A stretch of 64,000 nucleotides of DNA from Rhodococcus sp. HM1 (lineage in GTDB: Bacteria > Actinomycetota > Actinomycetes > Mycobacteriales > Mycobacteriaceae). The notes below the pieces were generated by a model, which was not told where the DNA came from, did no database searches, and saw nothing but the letters and a program-made list of their open reading frames with translations. The position numbers and the translations under genes are program-made. Of the stretch, positions 35,770 to 44,315 are shown piece after piece; position 1 is the first letter of the stretch, and every line of letters starts with the position of its first letter. The stretch is taken from NCBI RefSeq assembly GCF_023218075.1, contig NZ_JALPTB010000002.1, positions 62,001-126,000 on the forward strand. Direction: 5' to 3'.

Positions 35770-36960
35770 ATGGACTACGGAATGACTCCGGAGCTCGAGG
35801 AATTCCGGGCAGAGGTGCGCGAATTCGTCGCCGCGAACAAGCCGCCGGTCGCCGTCAAGGCGGGTGTGCGCAGCGCGGAGGACGCAGAAGAACTGGCGTT
35901 GCTCAAGCAGTGGACCGGCAAGCTGTTCGCGGCCGGCTACGTCGGGGCGGACTGGCCCGAGCAGTACGGAGGCAAGGGCTCCGGGCATTCGTCGGAGAAA
36001 GATGTCGTCGTCGGGGAGGAACTCGCGCGTGGGCGCGCCCCGGCGGCGATCCAGGGGGCCGCGCATCTCGTGTCGCACGCCCTGATCGATTTCGGCACCG
36101 AGGAGCAGCGGCAGAAGTACCTGCCGGGCATCCGTTCCGGCGAGCTCATCTTCTGCCAGCTGTTCAGTGAGCCGAGTTCGGGTAGCGACCTCGCGTCGCT
36201 GCGCACCAAGGCCGTGCCCACCGAGGGCGGTGGGTTCCGGGTTACGGGTCAGAAGGTATGGACGACCAACGGACACTGGGCCGACTACGGTTATCTTCTC
36301 GCCCGTACCGATCCGGACGCGCCGAAGCACAAGGGAATCAGCGCCTTCATCGTCGATATGCGACTGCCCGGTGTCGATGTGCGTCCGTTACGCGAGATGA
36401 CCGGGACCTCGGACTTCAACGAGGTGTTCCTGGACAATGTCGAGCTCGGGCCCGACGCGTTGATCGGTGAGGTCAACCAGGGTTGGGGAATCGCGAATTC
36501 GAGTCTCGCGCACGAGCGCAGCGGTGTGGCGACGAGTGCTGTGCGGTTGCAGCAGAACGTCGAGGCGCTGAAAGATCTGGCGAAGAACGTGATCCGCAAC
36601 GGACGTCCGGCAATCGAGGACGGCGCAGTTCAGGAGCGGATCGGCGAGTTGTCGGCGGCGGTCGCTGCACTATCGGCGATGGTGTACGCGAATATCAGCC
36701 GATGGTCACGCAAGACCGAACGGCCCTACGACGCACCGATGGCCAAGCTGATGTTCAGTGAGCTCGGTGTGGACATCGCACGTTTCGCGCTCGAGCTCGC
36801 CGGTGAGGCCGGGATTCTCGTCGAGAGTGATTCGGGGGCAGTCGATCACGGGCGGTGGCAGGACGAGTTCCTGTACGCGCGGGCATACACGATCGCCGGC
36901 GGCAGTTCGGAGATCATGCGCAACCTCATTGCCGAGCGCGGGCTGGGGATGCCGCGCTGA
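35770..36960 (+). CDS. Acyl-CoA dehydrogenase
   Basis: A 396-aa flavoprotein dehydrogenase. It has an N-terminal helical domain (MDYGMTPELEEFRAEVREFV), the middle beta domain with CQLFSEPSSGSDLASL and VTGQKVWTTNGHWADY, and a C-terminal helical domain ending YTIAGGSSEIMRNLIAERG. That IAGG end is the type found in actinobacterial FadE proteins, including those that form alpha2-beta2 heterotetramers with a second ACAD-like subunit. The protein at 49699 is a plausible partner (inference). It should oxidise an acyl-CoA to the 2-enoyl form with FAD and pass electrons to ETF. A clear terminator follows. Confidence 0.93.
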   Translation: MDYGMTPELEEFRAEVREFVAANKPPVAVKAGVRSAEDAEELALLKQWTGKLFAAGYVGADWPEQYGGKGSGHSSEKDVVVGEELARGRAPAAIQGAAHLVSHALIDFGTEEQRQKYLPGIRSGELIFCQLFSEPSSGSDLASLRTKAVPTEGGGFRVTGQKVWTTNGHWADYGYLLARTDPDAPKHKGISAFIVDMRLPGVDVRPLREMTGTSDFNEVFLDNVELGPDALIGEVNQGWGIANSSLAHERSGVATSAVRLQQNVEALKDLAKNVIRNGRPAIEDGAVQERIGELSAAVAALSAMVYANISRWSRKTERPYDAPMAKLMFSELGVDIARFALELAGEAGILVESDSGAVDHGRWQDEFLYARAYTIAGGSSEIMRNLIAERGLGMPR

Positions 36961-36975
36961 ATCCGCTGGACCGAG

Positions 36976-37003
36976 CGGGGGAGGACCGGAAGGTCTTCCC
37001 CCG
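36976..37003 (+). terminator. Rho-independent terminator after acyl-CoA dehydrogenase
   Basis: A 12-bp stem, 36976-36987 with 36992-37003, containing one G-U pair, closed by a GGAA tetraloop and followed directly by TTTT. Confidence 0.88.
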
Positions 37004-37057
37004 TTTTCGTGCTCGGATGCGACACCGTGTCGGAGACATCGAATGCAAACCAGATTG

Positions 37058-37073
37058 ACGTAGTTAACTATGT
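37058..37073 (+). promoter_or_regulatory. Island operator motif, copy 6
   Basis: The sequence acgtagttaactatgt is nearly palindromic and one of the best matches. It lies 124-139 bases upstream of the ligase start at 37197, so it would overlap a promoter with a fairly long leader. Confidence 0.7.
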
Positions 37074-37196
37074 GATCTATCTTTGGGTGAGACGTTTCGC
37101 TCGGTGTCGCCGGATGCGGTACGCGAAACGTCATGAACCGGTACCGATGCAGGAAGAACGCGGATTTTTCCCGTCGGCAGGAGTGGGAGGTATCGA

Positions 37197-38711
37197 ATGA
37201 CGGGTATCAGGGAAGCGTTGGGCTTGCTGTGGTCGGCATCCGACGACGCGAAGATGGTCCAGGAGGGCAAAGCGTGGCACACGTGGGGTGAAGTCCGTTC
37301 CCTCGCAGAAAGAATCGACTCCGAACTCACCCGCGTCGGCTGCGGGGAGGGGGCACGTATCGGCGTCGTGCTCAGCAATCGGACCGAGTCCATTTCGTCC
37401 CTGATCGCGATCCTCGGTAAGGGCCGCACGATCATCACCCTCAACCCCATGCAACCGACCGCGCGGGTCGCCGCGGACGCGGTGGCATCTCGTCCCCAGG
37501 TTGTCCTTGCCCCGGGAACATGGTGGGAAGAGGCCGAATTCGCAACCGCCATCGCCGAGGCCGGCATCGTCGGCTTCTCTGTCGACGGGATCGAAGTCGA
37601 GCAGCGCGCCGGGGGGCCGGAGGTCACCATCGAGGTCGCGACGGACGAGAAGGATCCGGTCGCGGTCGAGATGTTCACCTCGGGCACCACGGGGCCGCCG
37701 AAGCGCATCCCGCTGACCTGGCGTCAGCTGGAAGCCGCTCTCGACGCCGTGCACGGCCATACCGGCAAAGGGGGTGACGGCCGTGAACCCTTGACCGGCA
37801 GGGTCTCGCTCGTGTCGCTCGCGATCGTGCACATCGGTGGACTCTGGGGTGTCGTCCAGGCTCTTTCCGAGGCGCGCCCGATCGTGTTGCTGCCACGCTT
37901 CACCGTCGAGGGCTGGGTCGACGCTGTCTACGAGCATCAGCTGCGCGTAGCCGGTCTGCCGCCGGCCGCGATGCGCTCGGTACTCAATGCGGAGGTGCCC
38001 AAGGAGAAACTCGCGAGTCTGCGGGCGGTGACTGCGGGCACGACCTTCGTGAGCCCCGACCTCGCCGACGAATTCACCGAACGGTACGGCATTCCCGTGA
38101 TGATCATGTACGGCGCCACGGAGTTCGGTGGTGCAGTCGCTGGGTGGACCAAGCCGCTCATCGGCGAGTGGTGGACGCGCAAGCGCGGCAGCGTCGGCCG
38201 TCCCTTCCCCGGTGTGAAGATGCGCACGGTCGACGAGAACGGAAAGGTGCTGCCTGTCGGCACGACCGGTCGCCTCGAAGTCAATTCGCGTCAGACCGGT
38301 ACCGGGACGGACGAGTGGGTGCGCACGAGCGATCTCGCCCATCTCGACGAGGACAACTTCCTGTACATCGACGGTCGCGCCGACGACGCGATCATCCGTG
38401 GTGGGTTCAAGGTGCAGCCGGAGACCGTGTGCAACGCGTTGCGCGCGCACGGTTCGGTACTCGATGCCTCGGTGTACGGGAAGCCTGACGAGCGGCTCGG
38501 CCAGGTGCCCGTCGCCGTGATCGAACTCGCCGAGGGCGCGCAGCCGGTCGACGAGGCCGAGCTCAAAGAGTTCGTCCGCAACCAGCTGACCGGCTACGAA
38601 GTGCCGGTCGCCATTCACACTGTGGATGCTCTGCCGCGCAGTGTGTCCCTCAAGGTCGATCGGCGGCGCCTGCTCGAAATGGTCGCCGAACTCGAATCCA
38701 CGCGGGTCTGA
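37197..38711 (+). CDS. AMP-binding acyl-CoA synthetase
   Basis: A 504-aa ANL ligase. The nucleotide motif is EMFTSGTTGPPKRIPLTW, the adenylate motif MYGATEFGGAV, the hinge VRTSDLAHLDEDNFLYIDGR, and the C-terminal catalytic Lys lies in LPRSVSLKVDRRRL. GGGAGGT precedes the ATG. It heads a unit with thiolase and crotonase, so its acyl-CoA product probably feeds chain shortening there. Compared with the two other ligases in this window it has a short N-terminus. Substrate unknown. Confidence 0.92.
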   Translation: MTGIREALGLLWSASDDAKMVQEGKAWHTWGEVRSLAERIDSELTRVGCGEGARIGVVLSNRTESISSLIAILGKGRTIITLNPMQPTARVAADAVASRPQVVLAPGTWWEEAEFATAIAEAGIVGFSVDGIEVEQRAGGPEVTIEVATDEKDPVAVEMFTSGTTGPPKRIPLTWRQLEAALDAVHGHTGKGGDGREPLTGRVSLVSLAIVHIGGLWGVVQALSEARPIVLLPRFTVEGWVDAVYEHQLRVAGLPPAAMRSVLNAEVPKEKLASLRAVTAGTTFVSPDLADEFTERYGIPVMIMYGATEFGGAVAGWTKPLIGEWWTRKRGSVGRPFPGVKMRTVDENGKVLPVGTTGRLEVNSRQTGTGTDEWVRTSDLAHLDEDNFLYIDGRADDAIIRGGFKVQPETVCNALRAHGSVLDASVYGKPDERLGQVPVAVIELAEGAQPVDEAELKEFVRNQLTGYEVPVAIHTVDALPRSVSLKVDRRRLLEMVAELESTRV

Positions 38712-38742
38712 CCCTGCAAACGCCGACTAGAAGGAGTACATC

Positions 38743-39894
38743 GTGACTGCAGTAATCGTGGAGGCCGTGCGCACGCCGGTCGGTAAGCGCAACGGCGGAT
38801 TGTCCGGGATTCACCCGGCCGATCTCTCCGCGGTTGTGCTCAACGCGCTCGTCGAGCGTGCGGGTATCGACCCGGCAGTAGTGGACGACGTCATCTGGGG
38901 CTGTGTCCAGCAGGTGGGGGAACAGTCCCAGGACATCGCCCGCACCGCGCTGCTCGCGGCCGGATGGCCCGAGACGGTCCCGGGCGTCACCATCGACCGC
39001 CAGTGCGGTTCGTCGCAGCAGGCATTGAACTTCGCGGTCGCGAGCGTCGAAGCCGGCCACTACGACGTCGTCGTCGCCGGTGGAGTCGAGTCCATGTCGC
39101 GCGTCCCGATGGGCTCGTCCGTCCAGGTCGCCGGCAAGCCCTACAGTAAATCGTTCCTCGACCGCTACGACGGTGTCGCGCCGAATCAGGGGATCGGTGC
39201 CGAGATGATCGCCGAGAAGTGGGGTATGAGCCGCACGGAGGTCGACGAGTTTTCCGCTCGCTCGCACGAGCGTGCCGCGGCCGCACAGGACGCCGGGCTC
39301 TTCGACGCCCAGATCGTGCCCGTGACGGCTCCCGACGGCACAGTCGTCTCGAAGGACGAGGGCATCCGCCGGGGCACGTCGGTCGAGACGCTCGCCAAGC
39401 TCAAGCCGGTGTTCAAGGAAGACGGTGTCATCCATGCCGGCAACGCCTCGCAGATCTCCGACGGCGCGTCGGCGCTGCTCATCATGAGCGAGGAGGCGGC
39501 CGCAAAGTACGGTCTGACGCCGATCGCCAAGATCCACACCGCCACCGTCGTCGGCGCCGACCCGGTGATCATGCTCACCGCGCCGATCCCGGCCACGGCA
39601 AAGGCGCTCGAGAAGTCCGGCCTGAGCGTCGACGACATCGGTGTATTCGAGGTCAACGAGGCGTTCGCGCCCGTCCCCCTCGCCTGGCTGAAGGAGATCG
39701 GCGCCGACCCCGAGCGGCTCAACCCCAACGGCGGTGCGATCGCCCTCGGTCACCCGCTCGGCGGATCTGGTGGCCGCATCCTCACCGACATGGTGTATCA
39801 CATGCGCCGCAACAAGATTCGCTACGGCCTCCAGACGATGTGCGAGGGTGGCGGCCAGGCCAACGCCACGATCCTCGAGCTGGTCGAGAACTGA
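38743..39894 (+). CDS. Thiolase (acetyl-CoA acyltransferase)
   Basis: A 383-aa thiolase of degradative type. The nucleophilic Cys88 lies in DRQCGSSQQALNFA, the catalytic His in NPNGGAIALGHPLGGSGGR, and the second Cys in MCEGGGQANATILE near the C-terminus. It should split a 3-oxoacyl-CoA with free CoA, releasing acetyl-CoA or propionyl-CoA. AGAAGGAG upstream supports the start. It is the only thiolase seen in the window, so it probably serves every chain-shortening round encoded here. Confidence 0.95.
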   Translation: MTAVIVEAVRTPVGKRNGGLSGIHPADLSAVVLNALVERAGIDPAVVDDVIWGCVQQVGEQSQDIARTALLAAGWPETVPGVTIDRQCGSSQQALNFAVASVEAGHYDVVVAGGVESMSRVPMGSSVQVAGKPYSKSFLDRYDGVAPNQGIGAEMIAEKWGMSRTEVDEFSARSHERAAAAQDAGLFDAQIVPVTAPDGTVVSKDEGIRRGTSVETLAKLKPVFKEDGVIHAGNASQISDGASALLIMSEEAAAKYGLTPIAKIHTATVVGADPVIMLTAPIPATAKALEKSGLSVDDIGVFEVNEAFAPVPLAWLKEIGADPERLNPNGGAIALGHPLGGSGGRILTDMVYHMRRNKIRYGLQTMCEGGGQANATILELVEN

Positions 39895-39907
39895 GAAGGA
39901 GTCGACG

Positions 39908-40705
39908 ATGACCGAGGTGACCCCGGCAGGCGCGCTCGTCGAGCGCGTGGGCAATGTCATGGTGATCACGATCAACCGTCCAGAGGCGCGCAACGCGGTG
40001 AACTCGTCGGTGAGCATCGGAGTGGGCGGTGCCCTCGAGGAGGCGGCGAACGATCCCGAGGTCCGGGCGATCGTCATCACCGGTGCCGGTGACAAGTCGT
40101 TCTGCGCCGGTGCGGACCTCAAGGCGATCTCGCGCGGCGAGGGCCTGCACGCTCCCGGACATGAGGACTGGGGCTTCGCGGGTTTCGTCAAGCACTACGT
40201 CGACAAGCCCACCATCGCCGCGGTCAACGGCACCGCGCTCGGTGGCGGGACCGAGTTGGCCCTGTCGGCGGATCTCATCGTGGCCGCGGAGAACGCCACG
40301 TTCGGCCTGCCCGAGGTCAAGCGCGGCCTGATCGCCGGCGCGGGAGGTGTGTTCCGGCTGCCGGCGCAGATCCCGCAGCGTCTCGCGATGGAGATGATCT
40401 TCACCGGCGAGCCGATCTCCGCGGCTCGCGCACTCGAGGTCGGCCTGATCAACCAGGTCGCCCCCGAAGGCAAGTCCGTCGAGGCGGCGATCGATCTCGC
40501 CCAGCGTATCGCCGTGAACGCGCCGTTGTCGGTTCAGGCCAGCAAGCGCGTGGCATACGGCGTCGTGGACGGTGTCCGTGCCGATGAGAACTCCCGATGG
40601 GCGCTCTCCGCTGCGGAATGGGACCGCCTCGCTCTCAGTGAGGACGCCAAGGAAGGGCCGCTCGCCTTCGCTGAAAAGCGCGAGCCGGTCTGGAAGGCGC
40701 GCTGA
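39908..40705 (+). CDS. Enoyl-CoA hydratase
   Basis: A 265-aa crotonase with both catalytic glutamates in place: GTALGGGTELALSADL for the first and FGLPEVKRGL for the second. It is thus the best candidate in the region for a true (S)-specific enoyl-CoA hydratase. The start ATG 39908 is 13 bases after the thiolase stop, with GAAGGAG between. Together with the ligase and thiolase it forms an activation, hydration and cleavage unit. The end is followed by a stem-loop. Confidence 0.93.
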   Translation: MTEVTPAGALVERVGNVMVITINRPEARNAVNSSVSIGVGGALEEAANDPEVRAIVITGAGDKSFCAGADLKAISRGEGLHAPGHEDWGFAGFVKHYVDKPTIAAVNGTALGGGTELALSADLIVAAENATFGLPEVKRGLIAGAGGVFRLPAQIPQRLAMEMIFTGEPISAARALEVGLINQVAPEGKSVEAAIDLAQRIAVNAPLSVQASKRVAYGVVDGVRADENSRWALSAAEWDRLALSEDAKEGPLAFAEKREPVWKAR

Positions 40706-40730
40706 CGCGCTGGAGATGCGTCGGTGACAC

Positions 40731-40767
40731 AGCCCGGGCCGTTCCCGGAGGGGAAGCGGCCCGGGCT
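40731..40767 (+). terminator. Stem-loop terminator after enoyl-CoA hydratase
   Basis: An 11-bp perfect stem, agcccgggccg (40731-40741) with cggcccgggct (40757-40767), and a 15-base loop. No U tract follows, so it may be a weak or factor-dependent terminator. Confidence 0.6.
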
Positions 40768-40780
40768 GCCTCGTATCCAG

Positions 40781-40796
40781 TCAAGGTTAACCAAGT
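40781..40796 (+). promoter_or_regulatory. Island operator motif, copy 7 (diverged)
   Basis: On the minus strand it reads acttggttaaccttga, keeping the GTTAAC core. It lies 100-115 bases upstream of the CoA-transferase start at 40896. Confidence 0.5.
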
Positions 40797-40895
40797 AGGT
40801 CAGGTTGCCTTATGTGTATTAGTGTTGTGTCGGACGTCACAAGCACCATTGTGTGGCCGGCATGCGCACGGCAGTCAGGAAAGGTGGATACATCC

Positions 40896-43175
40896 ATGTC
40901 CGATCGGATTCTCGACGGGATACGCATCGTCGAACTCGCTTCTGGACTGGCCGTCCCGGTTGCGTCTCGGATGCTGGCGGAAGCCGGAGCAGACGTCGTC
41001 AAGGTCGAACCTCCGAACGGCGACCCGGTCCGCAGGAGTGCGGCTTTCGCGTCGTGGAACCGGAGTAAGCGGAGTGTCGTTCTGGATGTCGCCGACGACG
41101 AAGGAGCGATCCGACTCGGTGAACTGCTGGACACTGCCGATGTGTTCGTCCACGACCTCTCCCCGTCGCGGGCCGCCGAACTCGGCCTCACCGACGCCGC
41201 CCTGCACTCGCGGTACCCGCACCTCATCGTGTCCTCGGTCACCGGATACCCCATCGACCACCCGGACCGTGACCGCCCGGCCCACGACCTGCTCGTCCAG
41301 GCCCGTTCCGGGCTCATGGGCGAACTCTGGGGCTACCGCGAGGGCCCGATCGCCATGCGCTTCCCGCTGCCCAGCTGGGCAGCCGCTTCGCTGGCTGCCG
41401 CGGGCATCGTTGCCCGACTCATTCAGCGTGACCGTACCGGCCGGATCGGGGCAGTGCACACCTCGCTCCTGCAGGGCATGCTCAACACGGCTTCACTCGC
41501 CTGGAACAACGCCGAGAACCCGATCCCGGAACTGATTCTCAACAAGTACGAGGCGCCCCCGCAGCTCGCGATGTACCAGTGCAGCGACGGTGTTTGGCTG
41601 CAGATGATGAACCCCGGTGAGCGCATCGACGTGAGCGCCATACCGCTCGTTCGAGAAGTTGCCGCGGAACTGGGCCTCGGCCTGACCGACCTGTCCAGAA
41701 ACGCCAGTGACGACTTGCGTACCGTCATTGCGCAACGGCCGAGCGCCGAATGGCTGCCCGTCTTCCGGGCTGCAGATCTTGCGATCGAGCCGGCATTGGC
41801 CATGGGTGAGCTGTTGCGAGACCCGGAGGTCATGGCCAACGGTTACGTGGTCGAGGTCGACGATCCGACGTACGGAAAGACTATCCAGGCCGGCAACCCG
41901 TTCGCGATCGAGCCCGAATGCGCCGTCACACGCCCTGCGCCGCTTCTCGGCGAGCACACCGACGAGGTCTTCGCCGAACTCGAATCCTCGCGGACCGGCT
42001 CCGAGATCCCCGCGGATGAGCCTGCCGATCCACGCCCGCTCGCGGGCTTGAAGGTCCTGGACCTCGGAAGCTTCCTCGCCGGCCCGATGGCCCCGATGTT
42101 GATGGCGGACCTCGGCGCCGAAGTCATCAAGGTCGAGCCCGTCGTCGGCGACAGGCTTCGGTACAAGCCCAGCTATTGGGAAGCCTGCTCCCGCAACAAG
42201 CGCTCACTCGCGGTCGACCTCACTACCGAGCAGGGCCAGGAGGTGCTGCGCAGGCTGGTCGGATGGGCGGATGTCGTCCACCACAACCAGCGGCCCAAGG
42301 CGTCCGCCAAGCTCGGCATCGACGAATCCGGGTTGCGCGCGATCAAGCCCGATGTCGTCCTCGGTTACGTGACGAGCTACGGCGAGAAGGGCAATCGCGC
42401 CGACAGTCCCGGCTTCGACTCGATCTTCCAGGCCCTCGGGGGCTGGGAGGTCGAGAACGGTGGAGTCGGCAATCCTCCGCAGTTCTCCCGGTTCGGCGTT
42501 CTCGATGTCCAGACGGCCCTTGGCTCCCTCATCGGAACTCTTCTCGCGGTGTACTACAAGCAACGTACCGGCCGCGGAACCAAGGCGTCGGGCTCGCTGC
42601 TCGCGTCGGCGACCGTGACGCAGAGCGAAACGCTGATCCGGCTCGCCGACGGTGATATCGCCGAGTACCCACGATTCGACGCCACCCAGACCGGATACGG
42701 GCCGGGCCATCGAATCTACGAGGTTGCGGACGGGTGGGTTGCCATCGTCACCGAGGGCGAGGAGCAACTGGCCGCTCTGCGTGCATTGGCGGGTGCGACC
42801 GACGACGAGGGAATCGAGGCCGGTCTCGCCGCGTTCGAATCCGAGAAGCTACTGGTCGAACTGGCATCTGCCGGAATCGCGGGCGAGCCGGTCCGGGAAG
42901 AGTATGGATTCGAATTCTTCGACGACGAAGCAAACCGCACCGGACAGCTCATCGCTTCCTACGACCATGCGCACTTCGGCCGGATGGAACAGCCCGGTGC
43001 GTACTGGAACTTCGACGACCTCACCCTCACGTTCGATCGCGCCGCCCCGGTGATCGGTCAGCACACCCGGGAGATCCTCTCCGAGCTCGGCTACTCCGAC
43101 GAGGCGATCGAGGCGATGTACGCAGATCGGGTCGCCGGCGGCCCCTCGGTTCCGAAGTTCTGGGAACACGACTGA
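40896..43175 (+). CDS. Tandem-fused CaiB/BaiF (class III) CoA-transferase
   Basis: A 759-aa protein with two class III CoA-transferase domains (ILDGIRIVELASGLAVPVAS and GLKVLDLGSFLAGPMAPMLM mark their starts). The residue aligned with the catalytic Asp of formyl-CoA transferase is Gln in domain 1 (SLLQGML) and Ala in domain 2 (SLLASAT). The paralogue at 24336 also lacks it. ATG at 40896 is preferred to an upstream in-frame start at 40812 that overlaps the promoter region. It overlaps the DUF2889 gene by one base. The pairing suggests a joint function, perhaps CoA transfer onto an unusual acid (inference). Confidence 0.9.
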   Translation: MSDRILDGIRIVELASGLAVPVASRMLAEAGADVVKVEPPNGDPVRRSAAFASWNRSKRSVVLDVADDEGAIRLGELLDTADVFVHDLSPSRAAELGLTDAALHSRYPHLIVSSVTGYPIDHPDRDRPAHDLLVQARSGLMGELWGYREGPIAMRFPLPSWAAASLAAAGIVARLIQRDRTGRIGAVHTSLLQGMLNTASLAWNNAENPIPELILNKYEAPPQLAMYQCSDGVWLQMMNPGERIDVSAIPLVREVAAELGLGLTDLSRNASDDLRTVIAQRPSAEWLPVFRAADLAIEPALAMGELLRDPEVMANGYVVEVDDPTYGKTIQAGNPFAIEPECAVTRPAPLLGEHTDEVFAELESSRTGSEIPADEPADPRPLAGLKVLDLGSFLAGPMAPMLMADLGAEVIKVEPVVGDRLRYKPSYWEACSRNKRSLAVDLTTEQGQEVLRRLVGWADVVHHNQRPKASAKLGIDESGLRAIKPDVVLGYVTSYGEKGNRADSPGFDSIFQALGGWEVENGGVGNPPQFSRFGVLDVQTALGSLIGTLLAVYYKQRTGRGTKASGSLLASATVTQSETLIRLADGDIAEYPRFDATQTGYGPGHRIYEVADGWVAIVTEGEEQLAALRALAGATDDEGIEAGLAAFESEKLLVELASAGIAGEPVREEYGFEFFDDEANRTGQLIASYDHAHFGRMEQPGAYWNFDDLTLTFDRAAPVIGQHTREILSELGYSDEAIEAMYADRVAGGPSVPKFWEHD

Positions 43176-44188
43176 TGGCAATCGACATTCCGTTCGGATT
43201 GGCAGCGCGGGGCCCGTCGGGTCCCGCGCCCGAACGGCGTCCGAACTCGGTGCGCCGCACCTCCACGATCGACATGCGCTGGCCGGCCGGGCCCGGCACG
43301 CAATTACGGCTGACGGGCCGTGCGCGGGATCTTCTCACTCCTGGCGACGGTGGATCACCGGTCGTCCTGGCATGCGACTCGATGTCGGTCGGGGTGGACC
43401 CGGGAACTCGCACGATCGAGGAGATCACCGCGGATCCGCCGCGTCCCGCGGTGGTGGGAATGGTGGGAGCGCGCGGCGGAGGGAGTTCGCGGACGGTCCT
43501 CGCCGAGGTGATGGCGGAGGAGGCCGCTGCAGGGACGCCGCTCTATCTGCTGCTCGACGACATCGCGGGCGCGACACTGATCGCCGGTTTCGCCTACTCG
43601 CGGTGGGTGCCGGTGGAGGAGCTGATCGCTGCCGCCGGGGGAACGCCGCGTCGCAACATGGAGGGCATCTGTACGGGATTCCAGCCGGGTTCGGGAGCAT
43701 TGATGCCGGACGGGTCGTCGAAGTGGAACCACCTCGTCCAGCCGGTGGGCCCACTGCCACGCGACGACGATCCGATCGGATGGCACGAACTCGATGAGAT
43801 CACCGAGATCTCGATGCGGCGCGCTCGGCGAATCGACGTGACGATCGGCGACGTCATCGAGATCGACTCGATGTTCCAGGATTCGTCCACCGTTCCGGAA
43901 GGAGGACGCGTTGTCGTCCACGAATACCGGGTGACCGCGACGGCCGATCCTATGACGGGCGAAATCTTGACGATGTCCGCCGACCCCAGGGTTCTGCCCT
44001 ACCGGGAATGTCCACTGGCCTCGCTGTCGGTCGATCGGATCGTGGGGACGCCGCTTCGTGCACTGAGAGCTGCTGTGCTGGAGACGTTTCCGGGAACGGC
44101 GGGTTGTACGCACCTCAACGATGCAATGCGCGCGATGGCGGAGGTGCCGGTGCTCGTCGAGTATCTGAACGGCAAACGCGATACGTGA
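43175..44188 (+). CDS. DUF2889 domain-containing protein
   Basis: A 337-aa protein of a family of unknown function (DUF2889, assignment from recalled family pattern). Recognisable parts are RRTSTIDMRWPAG near residue 28, RRARRIDVTIGDVIEIDSMFQDSS, and the C-terminal AGCTHLNDAMRAMAEV with an adjacent cysteine cluster (YRECPLA). The His and Cys positions could bind metal, but this is not shown. The start codon overlaps the CoA-transferase stop (TGATG), so the two are translated together. Such proteins recur beside CoA-transferases and steroid- or aromatic-type catabolic genes, which points to a role in the same step. Confidence 0.8.
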   Translation: MAIDIPFGLAARGPSGPAPERRPNSVRRTSTIDMRWPAGPGTQLRLTGRARDLLTPGDGGSPVVLACDSMSVGVDPGTRTIEEITADPPRPAVVGMVGARGGGSSRTVLAEVMAEEAAAGTPLYLLLDDIAGATLIAGFAYSRWVPVEELIAAAGGTPRRNMEGICTGFQPGSGALMPDGSSKWNHLVQPVGPLPRDDDPIGWHELDEITEISMRRARRIDVTIGDVIEIDSMFQDSSTVPEGGRVVVHEYRVTATADPMTGEILTMSADPRVLPYRECPLASLSVDRIVGTPLRALRAAVLETFPGTAGCTHLNDAMRAMAEVPVLVEYLNGKRDT

Positions 44189-44194
44189 AACTAA

Positions 44195-44210
44195 ACGTAG
44201 TAATACAAGT
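44195..44210 (+). promoter_or_regulatory. Island operator motif, copy 8, with adjacent half-site
   Basis: The sequence acgtagtaatacaagt is followed seven bases later by acgtttactaag (44216-44227), giving a possible double site. It lies 7 bases after the DUF2889 stop and about 105-120 bases upstream of the binding-protein start at 44316. Confidence 0.6.
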
Positions 44211-44315
44211 GGTATACGTTTACTAAGAAAAATGTTAGCCTGAGCACATTCCGGTCCCGCGGTGTGTTCGCCAGGGGGCTGGAAGGTTCCATGTCCCCTG
44301 TAGGAAGGCTCCATC

